Of a stretch of 64,000 nt of DNA, positions 53,664-61,449 are shown piece after piece (position 1 is the first letter of the stretch; every line of letters starts with the position of its first letter). The position numbers and the translations under genes are program-made. The notes under the pieces are model-generated. The model saw only the letters and a list, made by a program, of their open reading frames with translations, made no database searches and was not told where the DNA came from. The stretch spans positions 3,594,198 through 3,658,197 of the forward strand of contig NZ_AP023355.1 in assembly GCF_016865425.1 (NCBI RefSeq). The letters run 5' to 3'. The DNA is from Actinocatenispora thailandica. Its GTDB lineage: Bacteria > Actinomycetota > Actinomycetes > Mycobacteriales > Micromonosporaceae.

Positions 53664-54363
53664 GATCTCCGACGCTACGCCCGAGCCGGAGTCGCGGCCG
53701 AACGCCCGCCGGACGGGCGACGGACCTCCGCAGCCGCGAGCCGAGACCGGTCGGTCCATACTGACCGGAGAGGCGGGGCGACCGGAGCCCGCCGCAGGTC
53801 ATGCCGCCGGCCGCACACCCGAGGCGGTGACGCCGGCCGGCGCACCACGGTGGACAGCGCGGGGTGGACAGCGCGAGGCACGCGCGGTGCGGTGCGAGCG
53901 GCTGGGACGGCGGCTCGGTGGCTCGGTGTCGGCATCGGAAATGCCGTGTGTTTGCTGAGACATTCCGCCACGACACCGTCCGATGTGGTCGATCGGCAGC
54001 CGGTCGGGCATGCTGGGGAGCGTCCCGGCCGGTCCGACGACAACGGCGTCGTCGGCACGGTTGTCGACGGCGACTTCACCCGGCCCCGCCGGATGGGGTC
54101 CGTGCGGTGCCACCGGGGGGTGCGGCGACGGCACAGGGTGTCTCCGGGTGGGTGTGGCAGTTCGGGCGGCAATGGGCGATTGTCCTGACCGCGAGTCCCG
54201 ATAACACCACCGCTCGTTGAGCACAGATGTGACCTCGGCCCCGGCGGTTGGCCGCCCGCGGGTCCGGTTTGCGATGATGTCCTACGGTGCCTACGGCCGG
54301 GACTGCGGCCGTAGGCACCGCGACGGCTACGGGGGCCGGAGCACGACGCGCGTGTGAGGGGCC
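53664..54363. other. 700-base intergenic region, hairpin near its right end
   Basis: Several frames remain open through base composition, but none has a plausible ribosome site plus family motif, so I annotate no gene. The region contains the upstream area of the GNAT gene and, at 54286-54319, a strong hairpin in front of the PAP2 gene. It is large for this gene-dense window and could hold an unrecognised RNA or small ORF. Confidence 0.4.
54286..54319 (+). promoter_or_regulatory. 14-bp hairpin upstream of PAP2 gene
   Basis: GGTGCCTACGGCCG (54286-54299) pairs perfectly with CGGCCGTAGGCACC (54306-54319) across the loop GGACTG. It ends 44 bases before the PAP2 start codon. It may be a terminator, an attenuator or the 3' end of a small RNA. 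Confidence 0.5.
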
Positions 54364-55356
54364 ATGACCACGGGAGGCAACCGGCTGGTGAGTCCGGGGA
54401 CGCAGATTCCGCGACCGCGAGGTGCCGTTGGCGCGCACCGCGCGGTGCCGCCGCGGGTGCGGCCGACCGGCTGGTGGTTCGACGTGGTGCTGGTCGCCAT
54501 CTTCGTGGCGATCACCATCCCGCTGATCTTCAACGAGCGGCACATCCTGGCTCTCGACACCGCCGCGCTGCACTGGTCGGACAACCACCGCAACGCGCTG
54601 AGCTGGTGGACCGGATACGCGCTGAGCTGCCTCGGCCAGGGCGGCCCGCTGACCTACGGCACCCTCGCCATCGCGGTGTTCCTGGCCTGGCGCCGGCGCA
54701 CCATCCGGCCGGTGTTCGTGCCGGCCGCCGCGTTCCTGCTCACCTACCTGGTGATCGGCCCGATCAAGGTGTGGAGCAACCGCGCCGTGCCGCACCACGG
54801 TCCGGTGGAGATGTTCGCGCACCCCTCCGGGCCGTACAGCATGGCCTACCCGTCCGGGCACACCGGCAACGCGATCGTCTGGTACGGGGCGCTGATGCTG
54901 CTCATCGGGCCGTACCTACCCCGGGCGATCTACTGGCTGGTCCGGTTCGGCGCGCCGGCGACGGTGGCGGCCACCATGGTGTACATCGACTACCACTGGC
55001 TGACCGACGTGGTCGCGGCGATCCCGCTCGGGCTGTTCCTGAGCCGGGTGCTCTACCGCATCCCGTTCGACACGATGCCGCTGCCACCCTGGCGACGACG
55101 GTCCGAGCAGCCGAGCAGGATCGAGTCCGACGAGCCGCGGCGCACGCTGCCCGCGCTCGTGCCGGCGTCCTGGGCCCAGCTGTCCGCCGGGCGACGCCCG
55201 GGCCCGCTGGCCCGGATCTGGTCCACCGGCCGGCCGGCCGGGCCGCCGGTCCGGTCCGACACGCCGGTGCAGCGCCGGCCCGGGGGCACCGGCCCGGCGG
55301 GCCGGCACCCGCACGCGCGAAGCGGCCCGATCCGGGTCCGCGACGATCACGAGTAG
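54364..55356 (+). CDS. PAP2-family membrane phosphatase
   Basis: The 330-residue integral membrane protein has the PAP2 catalytic motifs: KVWSNRAVP (motif 1), YPSGHTGN (motif 2, Ser-Gly-His) and DYHWLTDVVAAIPLG (motif 3 with His and Asp). It probably dephosphorylates lipid or polyprenyl phosphates on the outer face of the membrane. After the last helix a Pro/Arg-rich cytoplasmic tail of about 100 residues follows, unusual in length for the family. Confidence 0.88.
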   Translation: MTTGGNRLVSPGTQIPRPRGAVGAHRAVPPRVRPTGWWFDVVLVAIFVAITIPLIFNERHILALDTAALHWSDNHRNALSWWTGYALSCLGQGGPLTYGTLAIAVFLAWRRRTIRPVFVPAAAFLLTYLVIGPIKVWSNRAVPHHGPVEMFAHPSGPYSMAYPSGHTGNAIVWYGALMLLIGPYLPRAIYWLVRFGAPATVAATMVYIDYHWLTDVVAAIPLGLFLSRVLYRIPFDTMPLPPWRRRSEQPSRIESDEPRRTLPALVPASWAQLSAGRRPGPLARIWSTGRPAGPPVRSDTPVQRRPGGTGPAGRHPHARSGPIRVRDDHE

Positions 55357-55410
55357 CCGCCCGGCCGCGGGCGTGGCCGCGAGCGACGATCCCGCCGTAG
55401 CGTGGTGCGG

Positions 55411-56823
55411 GTGACGACTCCCATCGCACCCGAACACCTGCCCCGCACGACCGGCGCGCTGCGCGCCTCGGGTCACCGGTACCGCAGCATCCGCATCGAG
55501 ATCCGTGACAACCTGCTCGCCCGGCTGCGCGCGGGCCAGGATCCCTGGCCTGGCATCGTCGGCTTCGACACGACCGTTCTGCCCCAGTTGGAGCGGGCCC
55601 TGATCGCCGGGCACGACGTGGTGCTGCTCGGCGAGCGCGGCCAGGGCAAGACCCGTCTGCTGCGCGCCCTGGCCGGTCTGCTCGACGAGTGGTCCCCGGT
55701 CATCGACGGCGCCGAGCTGGGCGAACACCCGTACCAGCCGATCACGCCGGCGTCGCTGCGGCGGGCCGCCGAGCTCGGCGACGAGCTGCCGGTCGCCTGG
55801 CGGCACCGCTCCGAACGCTACGCGGAGAAGCTGGCCACGCCGGACACCAGCGTGGCCGACCTGGTCGGCGACGTGGATCCGGTGAAGGTCGCCGCCGGGC
55901 GCAGCCTCGGTGACCCGGAGACCATCCACTACGGTCTCGTGCCACGGGCGCACCGCGGCATCATCGCGGTCAACGAGCTGCCCGACCTGGCCGAGCGGAT
56001 CCAGGTCGCGCTGCTCAACGTGATGGAGGAGCGCGACATCCAGGTCCGCGGGTACAACCTGCGGCTGCCGCTGGACGTGCTGCTGGTCGGGTCGGCCAAC
56101 CCCGACGACTACACCAACCGTGGACGGATCATCACCCCGCTCAAGGACCGGTTCGGGGCCGAGATCCGCACCCACTATCCGCCGACGGTCACCGCCGAGA
56201 TCGCACTGGTCCGGCAGGAGGCGCAGCTGGTCGCCGAGGTGCCGGACACCCTGCTGGAGGTGGTGGCGCGGCTGTCCCGGCTGCTGCGCGAGTCGACCTC
56301 GATCGACCAGCGTTCCGGCGTGTCGGCCCGGTTCGCGATCGCCGCAGCGGAGACCGTGGCCGCCGCCGCGCTGCGCCGTGCCGCGCTGACCGGCGAGGAC
56401 CCGGCAGTGGCTCGGCCGGTCGACCTGACGACGGTGCCGGGGGTGCTGCGCGGCAAGCTGGAGTTCGAGCCCGGCGAGGAGGGCCGGGAGGACGAGCTGC
56501 TGCACTACCTGCTGCGTCGCGCGGTCGCGGAGACCGGCCGGTCCCGGCTGTCCGGGCTCGACCTGACCGAACTCGCCGACGCGGTCTCCGACGGCCACCA
56601 GGTACTCACCGGCGAACGGGTGCCGGCCGGCGAGGTGCTCGCCGCGCTGCCGAAGCTGCGCGTGCTCGACGAGTTGGTGGACCGGCTGCAGCTGCCGGCC
56701 GACGCGGGTGACGGGGCCCGCGCGGCGGCGGTCGAGCTGGCCCTGGAGCACCTCTACCTGACCCGCCGGCTGGCCAAGCAACCGACCGATGCCGACCCCG
56801 ACACGGTGGTGTACGGAGCGTGA
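55411..56823 (+). CDS. MoxR-type AAA+ ATPase (magnesium chelatase-like)
   Basis: The 470-residue ATPase has Walker A GERGQGKTRLLRAL at about 74-87, Walker B-like GIIAVNELPDLAERIQVALL, sensor 1 VLLVGSANPDDYTNRGRI and the arginine-finger region TPLKDRFGAEIRTHYPP. The C-terminal part is helical. It is followed by a VWA-domain protein gene, the usual MoxR-VWA chaperone pair that matures or assembles metal enzymes and complexes. GTG 55411 is one choice; GTG 55402 is also possible. Confidence 0.9.
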   Translation: MTTPIAPEHLPRTTGALRASGHRYRSIRIEIRDNLLARLRAGQDPWPGIVGFDTTVLPQLERALIAGHDVVLLGERGQGKTRLLRALAGLLDEWSPVIDGAELGEHPYQPITPASLRRAAELGDELPVAWRHRSERYAEKLATPDTSVADLVGDVDPVKVAAGRSLGDPETIHYGLVPRAHRGIIAVNELPDLAERIQVALLNVMEERDIQVRGYNLRLPLDVLLVGSANPDDYTNRGRIITPLKDRFGAEIRTHYPPTVTAEIALVRQEAQLVAEVPDTLLEVVARLSRLLRESTSIDQRSGVSARFAIAAAETVAAAALRRAALTGEDPAVARPVDLTTVPGVLRGKLEFEPGEEGREDELLHYLLRRAVAETGRSRLSGLDLTELADAVSDGHQVLTGERVPAGEVLAALPKLRVLDELVDRLQLPADAGDGARAAAVELALEHLYLTRRLAKQPTDADPDTVVYGA

Positions 56824-56864
56824 CCGGACCGGTGGACCCCGCGACCGCGGTGGAAGGAACGCCG

Positions 56865-56945
56865 ATGAGCGAGCGCCAGCGAACGAACCAGAAGCATCGC
56901 GTGTCGTGCCTCATCGGCGTTCCGACCAAGGAGGAACGTCAGTGA
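56865..56945 (+). CDS. Putative 26-codon leader peptide 1
   Basis: ATG 56865, 41 bases after the ATPase stop and preceded by GGAAGGAAC, opens a 26-codon frame (MSERQRTNQKHRVSCLIGVP, then TKEERQ) that ends in TGA overlapping the start of an identical second frame (GTGA). The last third of the frame contains the AAGGAGG that serves the next start. No family is known; a regulatory or coupling role is inferred from structure. Confidence 0.5.
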   Translation: MSERQRTNQKHRVSCLIGVPTKEERQ

Positions 56946-57022
56946 GCGAGCGCCAGCGAACGAACCAGAAGCATCGCGTGTCGTGCCTCATCGGCGTTCC
57001 GACCAAGGAGGAACGTCGATGA
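56942..57022 (+). CDS. Putative 26-codon leader peptide 2
   Basis: GTG 56942 opens the second copy, identical through 25 codons and ending in Arg instead of Gln. Its TGA overlaps the ATG of the VWA gene (ATGA). AAGGAGG lies 8 bases before each start. Because the copies are 77 bases apart, not a multiple of three, the same peptide is kept only through the overlapping stop-start, which argues that translation of both copies matters. Confidence 0.5.
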   Translation: MSERQRTNQKHRVSCLIGVPTKEERR

Positions 57023-58977
57023 GTTCCGATCCGTCCTTCCGTTACTCCCGGTTCCTGGGCGGCCCGGACCCGCTGGCCCCGCCGTACGATCCGGCTGCCG
57101 CGCTGGACGCCATCGGCGACGACGTGCTGGCCGGCGCGTCCCCGTCGGCGGCGCTGCGCGAGCTGCTGCGCCGCGGTCTGGGCGACCGGGCCGGGCTGGA
57201 CGAGCTGTCTCGCCGGGTGCACGAGCGGCGCCGGGAGCTGCGCTCCCGGTACCGGCTGGACGGCACGCTGCGGCAGGTCGACCAGCTGCTGCGGCAGGCG
57301 CTGGCGGACGAGCGCGACGCGCTGGCCGCGGAACGCTCCGACGACGCGCGGTTCCGGGAGATGCAGCTGGACGCGTTGCCGGCCGACACCGCCGGCGCGG
57401 TGCGCGAGCTCGCCGGCTACGACTGGCGCAGCGCCGAGGGCGCCGCGGCGTACGCCGAGATCCAGCGGCTGCTCGGCCGGGAGCTGCTGGACCAGCGGTT
57501 CGCCGGGATGCGGGACGCGATGCGGCAGGTCACCGACGCCGACGTGGCCCGGGTCGCGGACATGCTCGCCGATCTGAACGCGCTGCTTGCCGCGCATGCC
57601 CGCGGTGAGCCGGACATCGACCGCCGGTTCGCCGAGTTCATCCGCCAGCACGGCGAGTTCTTCCCGGAACGGCCGGGCAGCATCGACGAGCTGATCGAGT
57701 CGCTGGCGCAGCGCTCGGCGCAGGCGTCCCGGCTGCTCAACTCGCTGACCGAGGAGCAGCGCGCCGAACTGGCCGAGCTGTCCGCGCAGGCGTTCGGCGA
57801 TCCGCGGATCGGCGCCGCGCTCGCCGAGCTGGACGCGCAGTTGCAGGCACTGCGGCCGGACCTGGACTGGTCCGGCGGGGCCGAGTTCGACGGCGATCAG
57901 CCGCTCGGGCTGGGCCAGGCGAGTCGGGCGATGGGCGAGCTGGCCGACCTGGATGCGCTGGCCGAGCAGCTGGCCCAGTCGTACCCGGGTGCGCAGCTGG
58001 CCGACATCGACCTGGAGGCGCTGGAGCGTACCCTCGGGCCGCGGTCGGTGGCCGACGCCCGCCGGCTGGCGGAGCTGGAGCAGGCGCTGCGCGCGGACGG
58101 GCTGTTCGAGCGGGCCGCGGACGGTTCGTTGCGGCTCTCGCCGCGGGCGCTGCGCCGGCTCGGCGAGACCGCACTGCGGGACGTGTCGCAGCAGCTGTCG
58201 GCACGTTCCGGTCAGCGTGACACCCGGCTGGCCGGCGCCGCCGGAGAGCCGACCGGCGCGAGCCGGGAGTGGCGCTTCGGCGACACCGAGCCCTGGGACG
58301 TGCCGCGCACGCTGGGCAACGCGGTGCTGCGGCGGGCCGCCGACCCGGCCGACGACGCGCCGTTCGCGCTGGCCGACGTGGCCATCGCGGAGACCGAGGC
58401 GCGCAGCCGGGCCGCGGTCGCGCTGTGCGTGGACACGTCCTGGTCGATGGTGGCCGAGGGGCGCTGGGTGCCGATGAAGCGCACCGCGCTGGCGCTGCAT
58501 CAGCTGGTCCGCACCCGGTTCCGCACCGACGCGCTGGAGCTGATCACGTTCGGCCGGCTCGCCCGGACCGTCTCCGCCGAGGAACTGGTCGGCCTCGACG
58601 GCGCGTACGAGCAGGGCACCAACCTGCACCACGCGCTGCTGCTGGCCGGCCGGCACCTGCGCAAGCACCCCGACGCGCAGCCGGTGCTGTTGGTGGTCAC
58701 CGACGGCGAGCCGACCGCGCGGCTGACCCCGGACGGCGACGGGCGCTTCGACTACCCGCCGGACCCGGAGACCCTCCGGGTGACCGTCGCGGAGCTGGAT
58801 CACCTGGCACGGCTGGGCGCCGCGGTGACGGTGTTCATGCTCGGCGAGGACCCGAGCCTGCGGGCGTTCGTCGACCTGGTGGCGCGGCGTACCGGCGGCC
58901 GGGTGGTGACCCCGGACCCGGATGGTCTCGGCGCCGCGGTGGTCAGCGACTACCTGCGCTCCCGCCGCCGAACCTGA
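57019..58977 (+). CDS. VWA-domain protein, MoxR partner
   Basis: The 652-residue protein has a long, charged helical region (residues 20-440, many Arg/Glu/Leu) and a C-terminal von Willebrand A domain. The metal-ion-dependent adhesion site reads ALCVDTSWSM with Asp472, Ser and Ser, followed by the Thr in EQGTNLHHAL and Asp in VVTDGEPTARL, so it is intact. Together with the upstream ATPase it forms a MoxR-VWA pair. ATG 57019 overlaps the leader 2 stop, so translation is probably coupled to the leader. Confidence 0.88.
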   Translation: MSSDPSFRYSRFLGGPDPLAPPYDPAAALDAIGDDVLAGASPSAALRELLRRGLGDRAGLDELSRRVHERRRELRSRYRLDGTLRQVDQLLRQALADERDALAAERSDDARFREMQLDALPADTAGAVRELAGYDWRSAEGAAAYAEIQRLLGRELLDQRFAGMRDAMRQVTDADVARVADMLADLNALLAAHARGEPDIDRRFAEFIRQHGEFFPERPGSIDELIESLAQRSAQASRLLNSLTEEQRAELAELSAQAFGDPRIGAALAELDAQLQALRPDLDWSGGAEFDGDQPLGLGQASRAMGELADLDALAEQLAQSYPGAQLADIDLEALERTLGPRSVADARRLAELEQALRADGLFERAADGSLRLSPRALRRLGETALRDVSQQLSARSGQRDTRLAGAAGEPTGASREWRFGDTEPWDVPRTLGNAVLRRAADPADDAPFALADVAIAETEARSRAAVALCVDTSWSMVAEGRWVPMKRTALALHQLVRTRFRTDALELITFGRLARTVSAEELVGLDGAYEQGTNLHHALLLAGRHLRKHPDAQPVLLVVTDGEPTARLTPDGDGRFDYPPDPETLRVTVAELDHLARLGAAVTVFMLGEDPSLRAFVDLVARRTGGRVVTPDPDGLGAAVVSDYLRSRRRT

Positions 58978-59058
58978 ACACGGTTGGCTTGGCTGCCGGC
59001 GGATGGGGACCGCCGGCGGCCAGGCAAACCCGCCCGACGATGTCCGCCGTCGCTCGCC

Positions 59059-59712
59059 TCAGAGCCGGAACAGGGCGGCCACCCGGTCAGCCAGCACCTC
59101 CTCCGACACGGTGCCATCGACGGGGACCGCGGCCAGGCCCAGTTCGCGCAGTTCACCGGCCAGCCGGTCGGTGAACAGCCGGTCGCGTTCCAGCAGGTTG
59201 GCCAGCGCCCGCGGCGGTGCGCTGGTCCGCCCGGCGATGGTCCAGGTGTCGCCACGACGATCCAGGGCGAGTCGGCGGAACTCCGGGGTCGGCAACAGCC
59301 AGGCGGCCCGGGAAGGGTCGGCCAGCAGCGGCGCGACCAGCCGCGGCAGCAGCCGGAACCCCTCGACGATCACGCCCGAGGTGTCGGGCAGGGCGAGCAG
59401 GTCGTCGACGATGTGGCCGAAGCCCTCACCGCGGAACCAGTGGAACGTCTCCAGCATCGTCTCGGGGCTGCGCAGCAGCCAGCGCTCGTCCATGTCCATC
59501 GCGACGAACTCGGCCAGCCGCGGGCTGTCTGCCGCGGTGCTGCGGGCGGCGTGGTCGGACATCACCTCGTCGGTGCCGTAGTAGCGCAGCCCGTACCGGT
59601 CGGCGAGGCGGCGGGCGATCGTCGACTTGCCGGCACCCGACCCGCCGCCCAGCCAGTACACGTGACGCAGCCGCGCGGCCGGCGACCCGGCGCCCGGCGG
59701 CGGCGCGCTCAT
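59059..59712 (-). CDS. P-loop nucleoside/uridine-kinase-like protein
   Basis: The 217-residue protein has a Walker A motif WLGGGSGAGKSTIARRLADR near residue 20 and a lid/base region typical of small-molecule kinases (YYGTDEVMSDHAA; GVIVEGFRLLP). No substrate motif is specific. The ATG overlaps the stop of the VOC gene (ATGA), so the two are cotranscribed. Confidence 0.78.
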   Translation of the reverse strand: MSAPPPGAGSPAARLRHVYWLGGGSGAGKSTIARRLADRYGLRYYGTDEVMSDHAARSTAADSPRLAEFVAMDMDERWLLRSPETMLETFHWFRGEGFGHIVDDLLALPDTSGVIVEGFRLLPRLVAPLLADPSRAAWLLPTPEFRRLALDRRGDTWTIAGRTSAPPRALANLLERDRLFTDRLAGELRELGLAAVPVDGTVSEEVLADRVAALFRL

Positions 59713-60146
59713 CGGTCCTGGCCCGCTGCCGGCTGCCCGGCGGTACCGGCGATCCGGGGACGGGCGGGCTCCAGCAGGTCCCAGCGGTTGCCGTACCGGT
59801 CGGTGAAGACGGCGACGGTGCCGTACGGCTCGTGCCGGGGATCCTCGGCGAACCGGACTCCGGCGGCGAGCAGCCGCGCGTGGTCGGCGGCGAAGTCGTC
59901 GGTGTAGAGGAAGAAGCCGACCCGGCCGCCGGTCTGGTCGCCGATCCTGGCCCGCTGCCGGTCGTCCGCCGCGCGGGCCAGCAGCAGCGCGGTGCCGGTG
60001 GTGTCGCCCGGCGACACCACCACCCACCGCTTGCCGTCGCCGAGAGCGGTGTCCTCGACCAGCCGGAAGCCCAGGTCGCCGACGTAGTGGGTGATCGCGG
60101 TGTCGTAGTCGTCGACCACGATGGTCACCAGTGCAAGACGTGCCAT
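59709..60146 (-). CDS. VOC-superfamily (glyoxalase/bleomycin resistance-like) protein
   Basis: The 145-residue protein has two beta-alpha-beta-beta-beta modules: VTIVVDDYDTAITHYVGDLGFRLVED, WVVVSPGDTTGTALLLARA, VGFFLYTDDFAADHARLLAAGVRF and GTVAVFTDRYGNRWDLLEPAR, with the final Glu as a usual metal ligand. Such proteins bind metals or drugs; the reaction is unknown. It precedes the kinase gene with a 4-base overlap. Confidence 0.88.
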   Translation of the reverse strand: MARLALVTIVVDDYDTAITHYVGDLGFRLVEDTALGDGKRWVVVSPGDTTGTALLLARAADDRQRARIGDQTGGRVGFFLYTDDFAADHARLLAAGVRFAEDPRHEPYGTVAVFTDRYGNRWDLLEPARPRIAGTAGQPAAGQDR

Positions 60147-60178
60147 CCCGCCATCATGCCCGGCACCCGCGGCGTGCT

Positions 60179-60670
60179 TCACCGACGGCGGCGGGACAGC
60201 AGCCGGCGCAGCAGCCCCCGGCGGGCGACGGCACCGGGCAGCGGCCCGTCGATCACGGGGTGCCCGGCGGCCCGCCACGCCTTGGTGCCGCCGCGCACCG
60301 ACAGCGCGGTACGGCCGAGGGCCGCGAGCCGCTGTGCCGCCTGCCAGGACCGCCCGCCGCTGGTACACACGGTGAGCAGTTGACCGCCGGGCAGTTCCCG
60401 GGCCGCGGCGGGCAACCGGTCCAGCGGAACGTTGCGGGCGCCGGCGACGTGCCCGGTCGCGTACTCCTCCGGCGTGCGGACGTCGAGCACCAGGTCGCCG
60501 GCCGCCCACGCCGCGGCCGCCACCTCGACGTCGATCCGCTCCGCGGTCCCCCGCGGGGTACCGTCCGATGCCGTGCTCCGCGCGCAGCCAGCTCGGTTCG
60601 CACCGGCTCGGGCCGCGCTCCGCGCCGGGCCAGGTCGGTCGGCACCGGACGGGGTCGGGTTCGCCGCCAT
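60179..60670 (-). CDS. Rhodanese-like sulfurtransferase
   Basis: The 163-residue protein has a rhodanese domain (residues about 45-140): DLVLDVRTPEEYATGHVAGARNVPLDRLP and the active-site loop VCTSGGRSWQAA with Cys, the persulfide carrier. The N-terminal 40 residues are Ala/Arg/Pro-rich and the C-terminus is basic (RRGLLRRLLSRRRR). It lies 32 bases before the VOC gene on the same strand. Confidence 0.88.
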   Translation of the reverse strand: MAANPTPSGADRPGPARSAARAGANRAGCARSTASDGTPRGTAERIDVEVAAAAWAAGDLVLDVRTPEEYATGHVAGARNVPLDRLPAAARELPGGQLLTVCTSGGRSWQAAQRLAALGRTALSVRGGTKAWRAAGHPVIDGPLPGAVARRGLLRRLLSRRRR

Positions 60671-60752
60671 GGTCCGACGGTACCGGGAAAGCGGTTCGAG
60701 AAGCCCGCAGGACATCCATCGGATCTTCACATCGGCTGTCGATACTTCTCGC

Positions 60753-61259
60753 ATGCGGATCAGGCGGGTGCGTGGCTATCTGATCGTGTTCATGGTGGGC
60801 CTGGTGGTCAGCGGGCTGACGGCGTTCCCGCTGGTCAGCGAGTCGCGCCTGCTCGTGCAGGTGATGCACGCACTGTCGGTGGACTCGCTGTTGCCCGGCC
60901 CGGCGGCGTTTCTGGGCTCGGTCGCCGACGGGCTGCGCGACGCGAGCGTCCGCTACCCGTACCTCGCCTACGGCACCGACTGGCTGGCGTTCGCGCATCT
61001 GGTGATCGCGCTGGCCTTCGTCGGGCCACTGCGCGACCCGGTACGCAACGTCTGGGTGGTGCAGTTCGGGATGATCGCCTGTGTGGCGGTGATCCCGCTG
61101 GCGCTCATCGCCGGACCGATCCGGGACATCCCGCTGTACTGGCGCTTCGTCGACTGCTCGTTCGGCGTGTTCGGCATCGTCCCGCTGCTGCTCGCCTACC
61201 GGCAGATCCGCCGGGCCGACACCGCTGCGCCGCAACCGCTCGTCGCTGCCCGGAAGTGA
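60753..61259 (+). CDS. Conserved four-helix membrane protein
   Basis: The 168-residue protein has four hydrophobic helices and the conserved sequences SGLTAFPLVSES, YPYLAYGTDWLAFAHLVIAL, VGPLRDPVRNVWVVQFGMIA and DCSFGVFGIVPLLLAYRQI. The same motif set occurs in membrane proteins of unrelated phyla (for example Bacteroidota) whose function is not known to me. It is divergent from the rhodanese gene. Confidence 0.78.
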   Translation: MRIRRVRGYLIVFMVGLVVSGLTAFPLVSESRLLVQVMHALSVDSLLPGPAAFLGSVADGLRDASVRYPYLAYGTDWLAFAHLVIALAFVGPLRDPVRNVWVVQFGMIACVAVIPLALIAGPIRDIPLYWRFVDCSFGVFGIVPLLLAYRQIRRADTAAPQPLVAARK

Positions 61260-61291
61260 CGGCGCCGTCCGGTGGGGGCAGCCCTTGGCGG

Positions 61292-61354
61292 CCCTTTGCT
61301 CTGGACACCTGAGCGCACCACCGGGTGGTGCATACGAGTGTCCAGAGCAAAGGG
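61292..61354. terminator. Nested long hairpin between convergent genes
   Basis: CCCTTTGCTCTGGACAC (61292-61308) pairs perfectly with 61338-61354; inside the loop GCACCAC (61315-61321) pairs with GTGGTGC (61325-61331). It lies between two convergent genes and could stop transcription in both directions. Its size and symmetry also fit an interspersed palindromic repeat. Confidence 0.65.
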
Positions 61355-61449
61355 TGCAGCGAAGGGATGGCCGCTCTGGGCGCCCGCCACGAGGGAGCGG
61401 CGGCCGGCGCCGCCCGCCACGAGGGGTGCGGACGGCGCCGGCGCTGCGG

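Larger units (their letters stand above)
56856..57023. repeat. Tandem 75-bp repeat with start-codon hairpins
   Basis: The 75-base unit at 56866-56940 is repeated exactly at 56943-57017 (period 77). CTCATCGGCGTTCC in each copy (56910-56923 and 56987-57000) is complementary to the start region that follows it: GGAACGTCAGTGAG (56933-56946, one mismatch) and GGAACGTCGATGAG (57010-57023, complete with one G-U). It also pairs backward with GGAACGCCGATGAG at 56856-56869. The start codons of leader 2 and the VWA gene therefore lie inside possible stems, with the AAGGA of the ribosome site in the loop. Confidence 0.85.

Noticed and set aside
53675-54220. Several 70-165 codon ORFs in the spacer before PAP2
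   Set aside because: All are Thr/Ala/Pro/Arg-rich frames without ribosome sites or recognisable motifs, on both strands at once.
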